From Bacillota bacterium (GTDB lineage: Bacteria > Bacillota_E > Sulfobacillia > Sulfobacillales > Sulfobacillaceae): a stretch of DNA of 5,372 nt. Shown here one piece after another: positions 4,437-5,372 of this stretch (position 1 is the first letter of the stretch; the number at the start of each line of letters is the position of its first letter). The stretch is taken from NCBI GenBank assembly GCA_021802375.1, contig JAKAAL010000365.1, forward strand, positions 1 to 5,372, in the 5' to 3' direction. The notes below the pieces were generated by a model. The model saw only the letters and a list, made by a program, of their open reading frames with translations. It was not told where the DNA came from and made no database searches. Both the position numbers and the translations under genes were made by a program.

Positions 4437-5372
4437 TTATCCGGTCGAGCCGGCAGCAAAGATGCGGACGGCTGTTCCATGACCGATGGTCGTGTCAATG
4501 CTCAGGCTCATCTGGTGTAAATTCGCCCGTTCGGTGAGCGTTTGGAGCCCGTGGTGACCGGGTGTGTGGATGGCCGGGTCAAACCCTGGACCCCAATCTC
4601 GGACTTCTAGCCACACACCCCCTGGACGTTCCTCCAGTGTCACTTGTACGGGGGCGCCAGCTGCATGCTTCAAGGCATTTTGCAGTGCTTCATCGAGCAT
4701 GTGCAACAACGCCTCCTCTCTTTCTCCGGTCAGGCCTACCGAAATCTCGGAAAGATCCCACTCTAAAGGCACCTCTAAGACATCTACTAGCCGTTGAAGC
4801 CGGTAGCGAATAGCGTCAGCGAGAGGCTGGCGGTTGGCACGTAGCGCGTCGACAAGTCGCCTCATGTCGTGCTGGCTTTCCTGTATGAGTTCTTCGAGGA
4901 GGGAGACGAGCGCGATCGCATCAACGTCGTTTCGCAAACGACCTTGAAGGGTGCGAGCCAGTAGGTGAGCGGAGAAGAGCCGCTGGCTCACGGAATCGTG
5001 CAAGTCGGCTGCTAATTCTTGACGCTCACGCCAACGGGCGGCGGCAAGCCCCTGATGATATAGGGCCACCTGATCCAGGAGCGCGGACACGTGCCAGGTG
5101 TAGGCGGAGAGCAGCTCCTGGTCAGCGGCGACAAACGCTTGGGGCGTGCGGGACTCTAGCCGAATTTGGTAATGAGTGCGCGGAATGTCGCGGGTCATCC
5201 CCGAACGGGCATCGGACAAGATGAGAGGCTCGATGGGGGGAAGCGCTCTATCGCTGGCGTCATGATAGGAATATTCCGGCTCCTCGGGGGACGGCGGTTT
5301 GGCCGCCTGGAATTTCAAATGGCCGTCCGATAGGAGCCCTACCGCGTCGTAGCCGAGACGTTCTTGGAAGAG
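4437..5372 (-). CDS. GAF-domain sensor histidine kinase, HisKA_3 type (N-terminus outside the window)
   Basis: This is a cytoplasmic-looking sensor kinase of the NarX/DegS class, which autophosphorylates on His and passes the phosphate to a NarL-type regulator. The frame has no stop up to the right edge. The TTG at 5318 is an internal Leu, because the residues before it (LFQERLGYDAVGLLSDGH) read as part of the same GAF-like domain. Of 311 visible residues, counted from the edge, about 1-107 form the end of a GAF domain, closing with the typical AFVAADQELLSAYTWHVSAL helix. The HisKA_3 dimerisation helices follow at about 108-178, with phosphoacceptor H125 in DLHDSVSQ. The HATPase_c domain has an N box DEALQNALKHA (227-237), G1 DWGPGFD (259-265) and G2 GHHGLQTL (272-279). 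No membrane segment is visible. The stop lies 11 nt before the regulator gene, so the two are co-transcribed. The GAF ligand cannot be told. Confidence 0.92.
   Translation of the reverse strand, partial: LFQERLGYDAVGLLSDGHLKFQAAKPPSPEEPEYSYHDASDRALPPIEPLILSDARSGMTRDIPRTHYQIRLESRTPQAFVAADQELLSAYTWHVSALLDQVALYHQGLAAARWRERQELAADLHDSVSQRLFSAHLLARTLQGRLRNDVDAIALVSLLEELIQESQHDMRRLVDALRANRQPLADAIRYRLQRLVDVLEVPLEWDLSEISVGLTGEREEALLHMLDEALQNALKHAAGAPVQVTLEERPGGVWLEVRDWGPGFDPAIHTPGHHGLQTLTERANLHQMSLSIDTTIGHGTAVRIFAAGSTG

Noticed and set aside
5316..5318. TTG as the start codon of the histidine kinase gene
   Set aside because: The same frame stays open to the window edge and the residues before the TTG continue a GAF-like domain, so the TTG is an internal Leu and the gene is cut by the edge.

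Overview
The window is a slice of a moderately GC-rich bacterial chromosome (high fifties to about sixty percent GC by eye). It holds the distal part of a compact histidine biosynthesis operon on the plus strand, facing a two-component regulatory pair on the minus strand. The monofunctional HisB, separate hisH/hisA/hisF, fused HisI-HisE, strong purine-rich ribosome binding sites and the order hisD-hisB-hisH-hisA-hisF-hisIE match Firmicutes-type his operons. An acidophilic Sulfobacillus-like Firmicute would fit, but that placement is an impression from protein style and composition, not something the sequence proves.

Positions 1-590 hold the C-terminal part of hisD (5' end outside the window). 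Then come hisB (562-1149), hisH (1146-1745), hisA (1748-2458), hisF (2452-3210) and hisIE (3197-3829). Every junction overlaps or is only 2 nt apart, so this is one transcription unit with probable translational coupling. HisIE removes pyrophosphate from PRATP and opens the adenine ring of PRAMP. HisA isomerises ProFAR to PRFAR. HisH-HisF makes ImGP and AICAR using glutamine-derived ammonia. HisB dehydrates ImGP, and HisD oxidises histidinol to histidine. hisG, hisZ, hisC and a histidinol-phosphatase are not in the window. hisG and any leader or promoter presumably lie upstream.

Positions 3793-5372, on the minus strand, hold a GAF-domain histidine kinase of the HisKA_3 (NarX/DegS-like) class, whose N-terminus runs off the right edge. 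Eleven nt after it comes a NarL/LuxR-type response regulator. The regulator's 3' end overlaps the 3' end of hisIE by 37 nt, tail to tail, with no intergenic space and no recognisable terminator between the two operons.

There is no gene-free stretch over 300 bases, and no RNA gene, mobile element, CRISPR array or origin was seen. No wholly new system is evident. The points worth a second look are the antisense overlap of the two operons, unusual substitutions at normally conserved sites in HisB, HisF and HisH, a one-residue insertion beside the phosphorylation site of the response regulator, and two perfect 8-bp hairpins inside hisD and hisB.
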